Source: an uncultured Mucilaginibacter sp. (GTDB taxonomy: Bacteria; Bacteroidota; Bacteroidia; Sphingobacteriales; Sphingobacteriaceae). From it: 7,074 bases of DNA. The stretch's first letter is position 1; the number at the start of each line of letters is the position of its first letter. Below are positions 1 through 6,445 of the stretch, one piece after another. The notes beneath the pieces are model-generated. The model did not search any database and had not been told where the DNA came from. It worked only from the letters and a program-made list of their open reading frames with translations. The stretch covers positions 1 to 7,074 of the forward strand of contig CAMLFI010000131.1 of the NCBI GenBank assembly GCA_946479225.1, in the 5' to 3' direction. The position numbers and the translations under genes were made by a program.

Positions 1-47
1 GACCACCGAGATCTACACTCTTTCCCTACACGACGCTCTTCCGATCT
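1..47. other. Illumina P5/universal adapter contamination
   Basis: These 47 bases match the Illumina TruSeq universal (P5) adapter from its internal GACCACCGAGATCTACAC through the read-1 primer end CTCTTCCGATCT. On the minus strand they read AGATCGGAAGAGCGTCGTG and onward, the usual read-through sequence found when a read passes the end of a short insert. The insert junction is between bases 47 and 48. This is an untrimmed artefact at a contig end, not genomic DNA. Nothing in 1-47 should be interpreted biologically, including the stop codon it supplies to the gene next to it. Confidence 0.98.
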
Positions 48-343
48 TGACTCATTTCTTCCTTGTGGCGGGTATAAAGGTCTATGTAGTTTTGTACATA
101 TTCATTATAATCCAACTGAACTTCTTTTTGAATAGCGGCAAGTTTGCCTGCAAAAGATGTAGGGTCAGGAGACAAAGCTCTGCCGGGAAATAATTCCCTA
201 ACCACTAATGCGGCGGCATCGTTAGTACCTGCGCTTACAGGAAGAACGGCTTTATTTTTGATTGTGCTATCGATGGGAAGGTCGTTAGCTTTAATAGTTT
301 GTTGTGATAAAAGGCATAAAGCGACAATAATTATTCTCTTCAT
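48..343 (-). CDS. MltD-like lytic transglycosylase, N-terminal fragment
   Basis: About 98 genuine codons are present. The start is ATG at 343, preceded by a purine-rich GAGAAAGA that can act as ribosome binding site. Residues 1 to about 19 (MKRIIIVALCLLSQQTIKA) form a signal peptide, so the product is exported. Residues around 75-98, with VQLDYNEYVQNYIDLYTRHK, resemble the segment just before the catalytic SLT domain in Bacteroidota proteins annotated as membrane-bound lytic murein transglycosylase D. These cleave the MurNAc-GlcNAc bond of peptidoglycan and usually carry C-terminal LysM repeats. The catalytic glutamate and any LysM domain are beyond the contig end and cannot be checked. The final residues of the open frame (DRKSVV and its stop) are encoded by adapter. 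The family call comes from recognising the pre-catalytic segment and is moderately sure; that this is a real coding region is very likely. It lies 65 nt downstream of gatA. Confidence 0.65.
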
Positions 344-392
344 TCTTTCTCATTAGGGGTTAATGGCATGTGCGTTTTTAAACACGCATTTG

Positions 393-419
393 CTAAAGTA
401 TTAAATATTTATAGTTCAA
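393..419 (-). promoter_or_regulatory. Weak candidate promoter for the MltD-like gene
   Basis: On the minus strand a TTG (419-417), 16 bases, then TACTTTAG (400-393) resembles the Bacteroidota -33/-7 promoter pattern with one mismatch in the -7 box (TTAG for TTTG). It overlaps the last codons of gatA. A start a few bases downstream would give a leader of roughly 45 nt that begins near a small inverted repeat (TGCGT at 371-375, ACGCA at 384-388). In AT-rich DNA such a match can easily occur by chance. Confidence 0.25.
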
Positions 420-1836
420 CGAAATATTTTGCGAAATTTAATAACTCCTGCTCGTTGAAATGGCTGGTTAATAATTGTAATCCTAACGGTAAACCTTTGC
501 TATTATTGCCTGCAGGCAAGGATATAGCAGGTACGCCGGCTAACGAAGCCTGTACCGTAAATATATCGGCCATGTAACTTTTTAAAGGGTCATCGCTGAT
601 ATGGCCTATCTTAAAAGCAGGCTCAGGCGTGGTTGGGATCAATATAAAATCGAACTCTTTTAAAATTCTTTCAGTACGCTCTTTTATCAGCCTGCGTACT
701 TTTTGTGCCTTTGCATAGTAGGCATCGTAATATCCGGCGCTAAGCACAAAAGTACCCAACATAATACGGCGTTTTACTTCTTTACCAAAGCCCTCAGACC
801 GTGAAAGTTTGTAGGTAGATACCAAATCGGTAGCGTTTTTGCTGCGATACCCGTAATGAACACCATCAAAACGCGCCAGGTTGGAAGATGCTTCGGCCAT
901 GGTCAGAATATAATACGTTGGCACGATATAATCCAGGTAATCAAACTCTACAGGTGTAACGGTATGGCCGTCGGCTTGCAGCTGTTCTATCTTGAGTTTT
1001 AAAGCGGCTTTTACATCATCATCTACACCACTGCTGGTTAAAGCCTCGCGTAAATACGCTATCTTCTTTTTACCTGATGATTTTTCAAGTTTACCCCCAT
1101 AAGCATCTGCAGGAACCTGCGATGTACTGCTATCATAATCATCAGCACCTGCCATTACTTCTAATAACAATGCTGCATCTTCAACAGAACGCGTCAACGG
1201 GCCTGCCTGATCAAATGATGAACCGTAAGCGATCAAACCATAACGCGAAACGCGTCCGTAGGTAGGTTTTAATCCTACCAGGCCACAAAACGCTGCAGGT
1301 TGTCTTATCGATCCGCCGGTATCAGTACCAATAGCAGCATGGCACATATCGGCCTGTACCGCTACAGCAGCACCGCCCGATGAACCACCCGGCACACAGG
1401 TATTGTCGGCATGGTTTTTTACTATACCGAAATAAGAAGATTCGTTGGAAGCACCCATGGCAAACTCGTCGCAATTGGTACGGCCAATTATAATGGCATC
1501 TTCATTGAGCAGGCGCTCAACTATAGTTGAAGAGTATATGGACTTAAAGCCCTCTAAAATTTTTGAAGACGCGGTAACTTCATGCCCCTGGTAGCAAATA
1601 TTGTCTTTAATAGCCAAAACCATACCGGCTAAACGCCCGGCATTGCCCTGCTTTAATTTTTGGTCAAGATGCTCCGCATTTTGCAGCGCTTCATCTTCAA
1701 ACACCTCGTTAAAAGCGTTAAGATGGCAGTTTGCCTTTATATTAACCAGATAGTTCTCAACCAGCGCCTTTACGGTGATGGTTCCGCTTTTTAATCCACT
1801 TTGTATTTCAGCTAAAGAGGAGTAAGATTTAATCAT
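409..1836 (-). CDS. gatA: Glu-tRNA(Gln)/Asp-tRNA(Asn) amidotransferase subunit A
   Basis: 475 aa, full length for GatA. It is the glutaminase subunit of GatCAB. It releases ammonia from glutamine, and GatB uses that ammonia to convert Glu-tRNA(Gln) (or Asp-tRNA(Asn)) to the amide form in the cytoplasm. The amidase-signature triad is visible: Lys77 in AIKDN, the cis-Ser at Ser152 in PGGSSGG, and the nucleophile Ser176 in DTGGSIRQPA. The 24- and 99-residue spacings match those known for S. aureus GatA (K79, S154, S178). GRTNCDEFAMG (118-128) and GLVGLKPTYGRVSRYGL (184-200) are also typical. The ATG at 1836 gives the expected N-terminus, a helical region that begins MIKSYSSLAEIQSGL. No gatB or gatC is present, which is common in Bacteroidota because these genes are often dispersed. 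An intrinsic terminator ends just upstream, so how gatA is transcribed is unclear. Confidence 0.97.
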   Translation of the reverse strand: MIKSYSSLAEIQSGLKSGTITVKALVENYLVNIKANCHLNAFNEVFEDEALQNAEHLDQKLKQGNAGRLAGMVLAIKDNICYQGHEVTASSKILEGFKSIYSSTIVERLLNEDAIIIGRTNCDEFAMGASNESSYFGIVKNHADNTCVPGGSSGGAAVAVQADMCHAAIGTDTGGSIRQPAAFCGLVGLKPTYGRVSRYGLIAYGSSFDQAGPLTRSVEDAALLLEVMAGADDYDSSTSQVPADAYGGKLEKSSGKKKIAYLREALTSSGVDDDVKAALKLKIEQLQADGHTVTPVEFDYLDYIVPTYYILTMAEASSNLARFDGVHYGYRSKNATDLVSTYKLSRSEGFGKEVKRRIMLGTFVLSAGYYDAYYAKAQKVRRLIKERTERILKEFDFILIPTTPEPAFKIGHISDDPLKSYMADIFTVQASLAGVPAISLPAGNNSKGLPLGLQLLTSHFNEQELLNFAKYFVEL

Positions 1837-1844
1837 AGGGGCCT

Positions 1845-1895
1845 AAAATAAAAAACTTATCCGTTGAAAAGGATATAATTTTCAACAGATAAGTT
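1845..1895 (-). terminator. Intrinsic terminator after tatA, immediately before gatA
   Basis: On the minus strand AACTTATC-T-GTTGAAAA (1895-1879), an 8-nt loop (1878-1871), then TTTTCAAC-G-GATAAGTT (1870-1854) runs directly into TTTTATTTTAGG. In minus-strand RNA the single non-Watson-Crick position is a U-G wobble, so the stem is a continuous 17 bp. On the plus strand the same position is a C-A mismatch and the trailing sequence is a poor U tract. That asymmetry supports action on the minus strand, ending the tat transcript 39 nt after the tatA stop. It is AU-rich but long. It stops only 8 bases before the gatA ATG, so it could also act as an attenuator. Confidence 0.75.
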
Positions 1896-1934
1896 ATATT
1901 TAATAAAGATCTTGTAACAGAGTACCTTAGTGTA

Positions 1935-2105
1935 TTAAACTTTCGGTTTTTCTTCTGTAGTTTCGTTGGCTCCGCTTGATGCGTCTTTAAATTCTCTTAC
2001 GCCTTTACCTAAACCTCTCATCAATTCAGGTATTTTTCTGCCGCCAAATAACAGCACTACTATTAAAAGAATTAAAATAATTTCTTGTGCGCCTAATCCC
2101 ATCAT
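1935..2105 (-). CDS. tatA: Sec-independent translocase TatA, short paralogue
   Basis: 56 aa, at the small end of the TatA family. TatA forms the pore or membrane-weakening component of the twin-arginine pathway, which exports folded proteins with TatC. The order is classic: a short polar N-terminus, one transmembrane helix (about residues 8-20, [13 protein letters not shown]), the hinge FGGRKIP (20-26), an amphipathic helix ([14 protein letters not shown], 29-42) and a brief charged tail ending in EEKPKV. Glu8 sits where E. coli TatA has Gln8 and TatB has Glu8. Two tandem ATG codons (2105 and 2102) are possible starts; I chose the first, and the second shortens the protein by only one residue. 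The gene is 26 nt downstream of the longer TatA-family gene and very probably co-transcribed with it. A terminator follows. No tatC is in the window. Confidence 0.93.
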   Translation of the reverse strand: MMGLGAQEIILILLIVVLLFGGRKIPELMRGLGKGVREFKDASSGANETTEEKPKV

Positions 2106-2131
2106 GGTTTCTACTTTTTAATATTATTGTT

Positions 2132-2599
2132 CTAAAATATCTTTTTGCTATTTGCTTGGGCCGTTTGCGGTTCATCATCGGGCAAAGCCTGCTCGTGTTT
2201 GTACCGGGTATCGTGCTCAACATTCTCTTCAAATTCTACCTGATCATTACCTGTTACATAATCCTGGCTTGCAGGCATGCTATTGGCAAGATATTCATCG
2301 CCGGCAGATTTCTCTTCAATAAACCGGTTAGGGTCATATTGATCGTACTCCGCGGGTGTTTGATCTATATTTTTTTTAACCTGCTGTTCTTCGAGCTTTT
2401 TATTTTCAAAGCTGTCTATTTGGTTATTGATCTCTCGTTTTACGCCTTCTGATGCCTCTTTAAAATCGCGGATACCTTTGCCTAACCCCTTTGCCAAGCC
2501 CGGCAGCTTATCGCCTCCAAACAGCAATAAAGCAGCCCCCAGTATCAGCATTAATTCCCCGCCACCAATATCCAGAAATAAAAACACCCCACTCAACAT
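2132..2599 (-). CDS. TatA/TatB-family translocase subunit with long acidic tail
   Basis: 155 aa. Residues 10-50 form a Tat domain: DIGGGELMLILGAALLLF as the membrane helix, hinge FGGDKLP (27-33), then an amphipathic helix AKGLGKGIRDFKEASEG. The start MLSGVFLFL makes the N-terminus more hydrophobic than usual. The DIG-x-x-E pattern with Glu15 recalls the E. coli TatB start (DIGFSELLL), and the protein is TatB-like in length, although the GLGKGIRDFKEA helix is TatA-like. From about residue 60 the sequence is a charged, low-hydrophobicity tail rich in Asp and Glu, probably disordered and cytoplasmic. It is the first gene of the tat pair, with a good promoter candidate upstream and an A-rich leader without a clear Shine-Dalgarno sequence. 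Membership of the TatA/B family is near certain; whether it acts as TatA or as a TatB-like receptor partner cannot be settled here. Confidence 0.9.
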   Translation of the reverse strand: MLSGVFLFLDIGGGELMLILGAALLLFGGDKLPGLAKGLGKGIRDFKEASEGVKREINNQIDSFENKKLEEQQVKKNIDQTPAEYDQYDPNRFIEEKSAGDEYLANSMPASQDYVTGNDQVEFEENVEHDTRYKHEQALPDDEPQTAQANSKKIF

Positions 2600-2622
2600 C
2601 TTATTTTTTTAATTTAAGGTTA

Positions 2623-2651
2623 CAAATATAAACAATTAATATTTTATAAAA
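2623..2651 (-). promoter_or_regulatory. Candidate Bacteroidota promoter for the tat pair
   Basis: The minus strand carries TATATTTG at 2630-2623, an exact match to the Bacteroidota -7 consensus TAnnTTTG. A T-rich element (TTTT, 2651-2648) lies 17 bases upstream as an imperfect -33 box. Transcription would start near 2618, giving a leader of about 18-20 nt ending in A-rich sequence before the ATG at 2599. It lies in the 59-nt gap after the LytM gene, in which I see no GC-rich terminator, so read-through from upstream is also possible. Confidence 0.55.
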
Positions 2652-2658
2652 ACACCAA

Positions 2659-3936
2659 CTATCTGGGGGCTAGCCATGTTTCAGGATTAACATTCTCTTT
2701 CCCTTTATACAGCTCAAAATGAGCCACCGTTTCGCCGGTTGCGGCTTCAGTAGCAACGGCCCCTATAGATTGCTTTGTATTTACCTTCTGCCCCTTAGAC
2801 ACAGATACCGAACGAAGGTTTGAATAAACCGAAAAATACTCCCCGTGTTTAACAGCCACCAGGAAGGTTCCCATTATCTCCTGCACGCTAAGTACTTCCC
2901 CCTCAAAAACAGCCCTTACCTGAGCCCCACCCGAGGTTCTGATGTCGATGCCATTATTATCAATGTTAATACCGTCCACCTTGTTGTTGCCAAATCCTTG
3001 TATAATTATACCGGTTGGAACCGGCCATGGCAGCCGCCCTTTATTACCCAAAAAACTAACTGAAAGAGCCGCCGCTTCGGGAGTTGCGTTGAGTACCTGA
3101 CTGTCCGTTTTACGGACAATCGGCACGGCAGCGGGTACATCTTTATTACCCGTTCTTGCCCTTGCTAAAGCTGCGGCCTTTTCGGCTGCCAGCCTTTCAG
3201 CTTCCTGCTTTTTCCGCAATTCTTCAAGCTCTTTGCGTATGATAGCCTTTGTTGCCGCTGCTATTTTTCTTTGCAGATCTCTTTGCGCTGTTTTTAACTG
3301 GCCTTCTTGTCTTGAAAGATTACTTGCCACTTTTTGCTGGCTGCTTCTTTCCTTACCAAGGTTTTCTTTCTCTTTCTGCTGCTCTAAAAGTATATTGCGC
3401 TTTTCCTCTTTGGTTCTATCTAACTGCACTATGCGTCCATACAATTCTTTTTCCTTTTCTTCAATGTATCCCGCTTGCCTTTTACGATAGGCTGCAAACT
3501 CCTGTAAATATTTTAAACGCTTGTAGGCCTGGTTAAAGTCTTTCGCAGCAAAAACAAACATCAATTTATTGTAGCCGCTTTTATTATGATAGGCAAATAA
3601 GACCATCGCCTTGTACTCTTCGCGCAGCTGTTTAAGCTGTTGCTCCAGGCTATGTACGGTATTGGTATTCACAGCAATTTCGCTGTTCAGATTCCTTACC
3701 TCAGCATTTATGTTATCTATCTTTTTTTCGCGCAGATTGATCTGTGCCCTTAATATATTAAGCTGTTTTATTGTTGACTTTTTGTTGCTAACCGTTTCAT
3801 TGTATTCACGGTTAAGCCTCTCCAATTCGTCGGTAAGCCTGTCTCTATCCCGCTTAAGTTGATCGCTGCTTTGTGCATGAACGCTCAAGGTAGCTATCAC
3901 ACAAACCAAAAAGAATAGTACTTTTAAAAATTTCAT
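2659..3936 (-). CDS. EnvC-like murein hydrolase activator, degenerate M23/LytM domain
   Basis: 425 aa. Residues 1-22 (MKFLKVLFFLVCVIATLSVHAQ) are a signal peptide ending at HAQ, so the protein is periplasmic. Residues about 24-260 are heptad-rich coiled coil interrupted by a non-coil patch (about 110-140), as in EnvC. A Pro/Ala linker leads to a C-terminal LytM/M23 domain (about 303-423, from LPWPVPTG to ETWLAPR). Active M23 peptidases need HxxxD and HxH plus another His. Here the HxxxD His is Asn327 (NNGID, Asp331 kept), YAHL has become YSNL (Asn373), and HxH has become VAH (Val404, His406 kept). A catalytic endopeptidase is therefore unlikely; a non-catalytic activator of septal amidases, like E. 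coli EnvC, fits better. The frame extends upstream to a TTG at 4014, but the ATG at 3936 starts the signal peptide, has GAAGGG just before it and leaves a 19-nt gap to DUF4292. Confidence 0.88.
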   Translation of the reverse strand: MKFLKVLFFLVCVIATLSVHAQSSDQLKRDRDRLTDELERLNREYNETVSNKKSTIKQLNILRAQINLREKKIDNINAEVRNLNSEIAVNTNTVHSLEQQLKQLREEYKAMVLFAYHNKSGYNKLMFVFAAKDFNQAYKRLKYLQEFAAYRKRQAGYIEEKEKELYGRIVQLDRTKEEKRNILLEQQKEKENLGKERSSQQKVASNLSRQEGQLKTAQRDLQRKIAAATKAIIRKELEELRKKQEAERLAAEKAAALARARTGNKDVPAAVPIVRKTDSQVLNATPEAAALSVSFLGNKGRLPWPVPTGIIIQGFGNNKVDGINIDNNGIDIRTSGGAQVRAVFEGEVLSVQEIMGTFLVAVKHGEYFSVYSNLRSVSVSKGQKVNTKQSIGAVATEAATGETVAHFELYKGKENVNPETWLAPR

Positions 3937-3955
3937 CCCTTCAAAAGTATTAATT

Positions 3956-4747
3956 TTAATTGGCAGGTGTATAGGTTTCGGGGATATTGAATGGATATTC
4001 CAATACACGGTCAAGCTCTACCTTTGAATACTCCAGTTTAACCGCGATCTTTTTTTCTTTCAGGCTTGAGCTAATGTTGATTTGCGACGGAAGCGTGCGT
4101 CCGTCCACCAATACAAAATTGCTGTTATTAACCTGCAGCGATTGTTGCTGCTCATTATTAGACAAATTCAATTGTGACACTTTCATATCCGGATTAAAGA
4201 TCGTTTTATATAAAAGCTGCTGTAATTTACCGGAGAGTGTGATAGTATTGTCTCCTTTTTGCAGGTCCGCATCTATTGATAACAACTCCGGCACGGCATT
4301 GCCTGTTAACAACGACTCAAGCGTAGTGTAATTAACCTGTTTGCCGGCATAAGTATTTACATAGCTAAACGGCTTTTTTATATATACGCCCTGTAGTTTA
4401 TTAATGATCTTGATGCTATCGGGCGTTATTAACGCGCGGGCTACTTCAATACTTAGCAAGGCTGTTATCGAAACCCATATGCGCTTGCCCCGATCAATGC
4501 GGATATTCATAGAAACACCCCTGCTATCGTTATCAATATTGAGGTCGGCACTGGCTTTACCCGAAAAGGTATTGAAAGTGAGTTGCCTGCTTTTAATGGC
4601 AGCAATAGTATTGGCTTTTGAGTTATCAACCACTACCGGCGGTGCTGTAACCACCGGGGCAGTAACCATTTTACGTGCTTTACAACCAACTGAAATTACC
4701 GCTACAATGCACAGTACGGATATTTTATTCGCTATATTTCTTCTCAT
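3956..4747 (-). CDS. DUF4292 lipoprotein, probably LolB-like
   Basis: 263 aa. The N-terminus MRRNIANKISVLCIVAVISVGC is a lipoprotein signal peptide with lipobox S-V-G-C; Cys22 would be lipidated. The mature part begins with a low-complexity Val/Ala/Pro/Thr linker, then TFNTFSGKASADLNI (about 57-71) and alternating-pattern beta-rich sequence to the end. This agrees with DUF4292, a Bacteroidota family that I regard as related to the LolA/LolB half-barrel fold that carries lipoproteins to the outer membrane. The function is inferred from fold resemblance and context. The start at 4747 is fixed by the signal peptide and gives a 23-nt overlap with the end of the TPR gene; a GGAAAA lies 4 bases before the ATG. 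Overlap upstream and a 19-nt gap downstream indicate one transcription unit with the TPR and LytM genes. Confidence 0.85.
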   Translation of the reverse strand: MRRNIANKISVLCIVAVISVGCKARKMVTAPVVTAPPVVVDNSKANTIAAIKSRQLTFNTFSGKASADLNIDNDSRGVSMNIRIDRGKRIWVSITALLSIEVARALITPDSIKIINKLQGVYIKKPFSYVNTYAGKQVNYTTLESLLTGNAVPELLSIDADLQKGDNTITLSGKLQQLLYKTIFNPDMKVSQLNLSNNEQQQSLQVNNSNFVLVDGRTLPSQINISSSLKEKKIAVKLEYSKVELDRVLEYPFNIPETYTPAN

Positions 4748-6440
4748 TTATTTTCCGCTCTAACACTGCCGATTTCCCGCCATATTCTTTCGCCTTTATC
4801 CAGCTCTGCAAAGCAGCATCGGCATTACCTGTATTAAACAAAATGTCGCCGTAATGTTCTGCCTGCGTTGCACTTTTATCTTTATTGTGCAGCATAGCTT
4901 TTTCCATCCAGGTTTTTGCCTCGGCGTATTTTTTTTGCTTAAACAATACCCAGGCATAAGTATCTTCAAACGATCCCATATCAGGCTTAGCGTCAACCGC
5001 GCGTTTGGCCATTGCAGCAGCTTTAAGCAAATTTTCGCCGCGTATTGCTAAATAATACGCGTAATTATTAAGGGTGTATGCGTTATCAGCGTTATACTGT
5101 AACGATTTATCGTAGCTTTCGTCAGACAATTTGTTATTCTGCAATTCATGATAACAATCGCCCAATGCTGAGTACGACTGCGATAATAATTCCTTATCCT
5201 CCAACTCCAGCGACACGGCATTCTTTAAATAGGTAAGTGCTTTTTTAGCATCTTTTTTTTGCAACCACGCCATGCCAACAAAATAATTCATTGTTGCCTG
5301 GTTGGGGAAGAACGACAAAGCTTCCTCGCCTTCTTTAATTACCGTCGCCAGGTCGTTCTCGCCAAGCGCTATTCTTACTAATTGTTCACGCACCTCGTAA
5401 ACCTGATCATTAATGGCAAGAGATTTTCTATAGCTGGCTTTGGCTTCGCTTACTTTATCATTTTGTAAAAGGATATCGCCATATATTGCATGCGCCCGGG
5501 CATCCTCGGGGTGACTGGTAACCAATAACTTTGAAAGCGCCAACGCACTTGCACGGGCATTCGGATCAGAAAACTGTGGAATGTAGCCGGCTATTATTCT
5601 TATTTTTTGTTCGATGCTTAGCTCGGGCACTGAGAAAGCCTGCTCCAATTCGCTGAAACTGCCCTCAACGTTCTTTTTATCGCGATAAATATCAGCCAGG
5701 GCTAAATGGATCAACCCATTATTGGGATCTATCTTTTTAGCACGTTCCAAAACCTTTGCCGTTTTATCCCGCTGATTAACCGAATTATACAGATCGGCCA
5801 GCATTAAGTAGTAACGTATATTGTTAGGGCTGGCAGCAATCAATGCTTCCAACGAAGCAGCTGCTTTGTCCGGATTACCTTGCTTAAGGTATACCTTTTG
5901 GCGGTTAAGTGTAAGGTCATCACTCGGACCTGTTATTTTTTCTACCTGATCATACACTTTTAGCGCCTCATCATATTTACCCTGTAAAAACAAGGCGTTA
6001 GCTTTGTCAAAGTAACCGTCGGGCTTATCCGGGTTAAGGCGTATCAGTTGGGCAAATACGTTTTCAAGTTTAGTAAAGTCGTTGTTCTTTTCGTACACAT
6101 CAGCAAGTGCCAACCAGTACCATGTATTATCAGGTTTTATGGTTACCGCTTTTTCAAGCAGTGGCAAAGCTGCAGGATAGTTTTTTTGCAGTTTTTTTAT
6201 GTTAGCCAGCTCATATAATGAGGCATCGTTATCGGGATCTATTTCTAATATTTTAGTAAAAATGTTTGCTGCTCCGGCATTATCCTCGACTGTTTTTTTG
6301 CTAAGCGCTGCATAAAACATTTGCTCAACATCTTCCTGGCCTCTAGCCCCTACACGCAACGATTGCGCATACAACGTTTGTATTGACACACCGCAGCACG
6401 CAAAAAGAAGCACAAAAATACTGACCTGTTTTTTGCCCAT
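4725..6440 (-). CDS. Exported tetratricopeptide-repeat protein, LbcA-like
   Basis: 571 aa. After an N-terminal signal sequence (MGKKQVSIFVLLFACC then GVSIQTLYAQ) nearly the whole protein is TPR-like helical repeat from about residue 38, roughly a dozen or more 34-residue units such as YWLALADVYEKNNDF and GYFDKANALFLQGKYDEA. The signal could be cleaved after YAQ or LYA. An alternative lipobox LFAC (Cys15) would make it a lipoprotein, but Phe at -2 is atypical. Residues 450-560 (LNNYAYYLA, then TYAWVLFKQKKYAEA, then EHYGDILFNTGNADAALQSW) resemble the C-terminal TPR block of proteobacterial LbcA-type proteins. These are scaffolds, and their gene adjoins lolB in Pseudomonas. The ATG at 6440 is preferred to an in-frame TTG at 6473 because it places a normal signal peptide at the N-terminus. 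The exact role is not known; it probably binds protein partners at the envelope. Confidence 0.85.
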   Translation of the reverse strand: MGKKQVSIFVLLFACCGVSIQTLYAQSLRVGARGQEDVEQMFYAALSKKTVEDNAGAANIFTKILEIDPDNDASLYELANIKKLQKNYPAALPLLEKAVTIKPDNTWYWLALADVYEKNNDFTKLENVFAQLIRLNPDKPDGYFDKANALFLQGKYDEALKVYDQVEKITGPSDDLTLNRQKVYLKQGNPDKAAASLEALIAASPNNIRYYLMLADLYNSVNQRDKTAKVLERAKKIDPNNGLIHLALADIYRDKKNVEGSFSELEQAFSVPELSIEQKIRIIAGYIPQFSDPNARASALALSKLLVTSHPEDARAHAIYGDILLQNDKVSEAKASYRKSLAINDQVYEVREQLVRIALGENDLATVIKEGEEALSFFPNQATMNYFVGMAWLQKKDAKKALTYLKNAVSLELEDKELLSQSYSALGDCYHELQNNKLSDESYDKSLQYNADNAYTLNNYAYYLAIRGENLLKAAAMAKRAVDAKPDMGSFEDTYAWVLFKQKKYAEAKTWMEKAMLHNKDKSATQAEHYGDILFNTGNADAALQSWIKAKEYGGKSAVLERKINEKKYSE

Positions 6441-6445
6441 AATGC

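Noticed and set aside
366..393. Inverted repeat between gatA and the MltD-like gene as a terminator
   Set aside because: The uninterrupted stem is only 5 bp with a few outer pairs, and neither strand has a T tract after it.
1213..1250. Resemblance between plus-strand bases near 1213 and minus-strand bases near 2180 (both contain TGATGAACCG)
   Set aside because: The shared run is about 10-12 bases, lies in different frames of unrelated real genes (gatA and the long TatA-family gene) and does not extend. It is coincidence rather than a repeat.
2087..2452. Plus-strand frame encoding a very hydrophobic 121-residue protein
   Set aside because: It is antisense to the acidic tail of the long TatA-family gene. 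Reverse complements of Asp/Glu/Lys/Gln codons give hydrophobic residues, and the TatA-family frame has clear motifs.
3011..3024. Palindrome CCGGTT-GG-AACCGG
   Set aside because: It encodes the conserved PVPTG start of the LytM domain, and there is no sign of an operator.
3102..3118. Perfect 7-bp hairpin (TGTCCGT / ACGGACA, 3-base loop) inside the EnvC-like gene
   Set aside because: It lies in the Pro/Ala linker coding region with no T tract and no neighbouring gene start. It is probably chance, though an effect on mRNA cannot be excluded.
3233..3536. Two overlapping plus-strand frames rich in Leu, Phe and Cys
   Set aside because: They are antisense to the Lys/Glu/Arg-rich coiled coil of the EnvC-like gene and have no plausible start signal or domain.
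3937..4014. N-terminal extension of the EnvC-like protein to position 4014
   Set aside because: The upstream start is TTG, would overlap the DUF4292 gene by 59 nt and would bury the signal peptide behind 26 residues. The ATG at 3936 gives a normal signal peptide.
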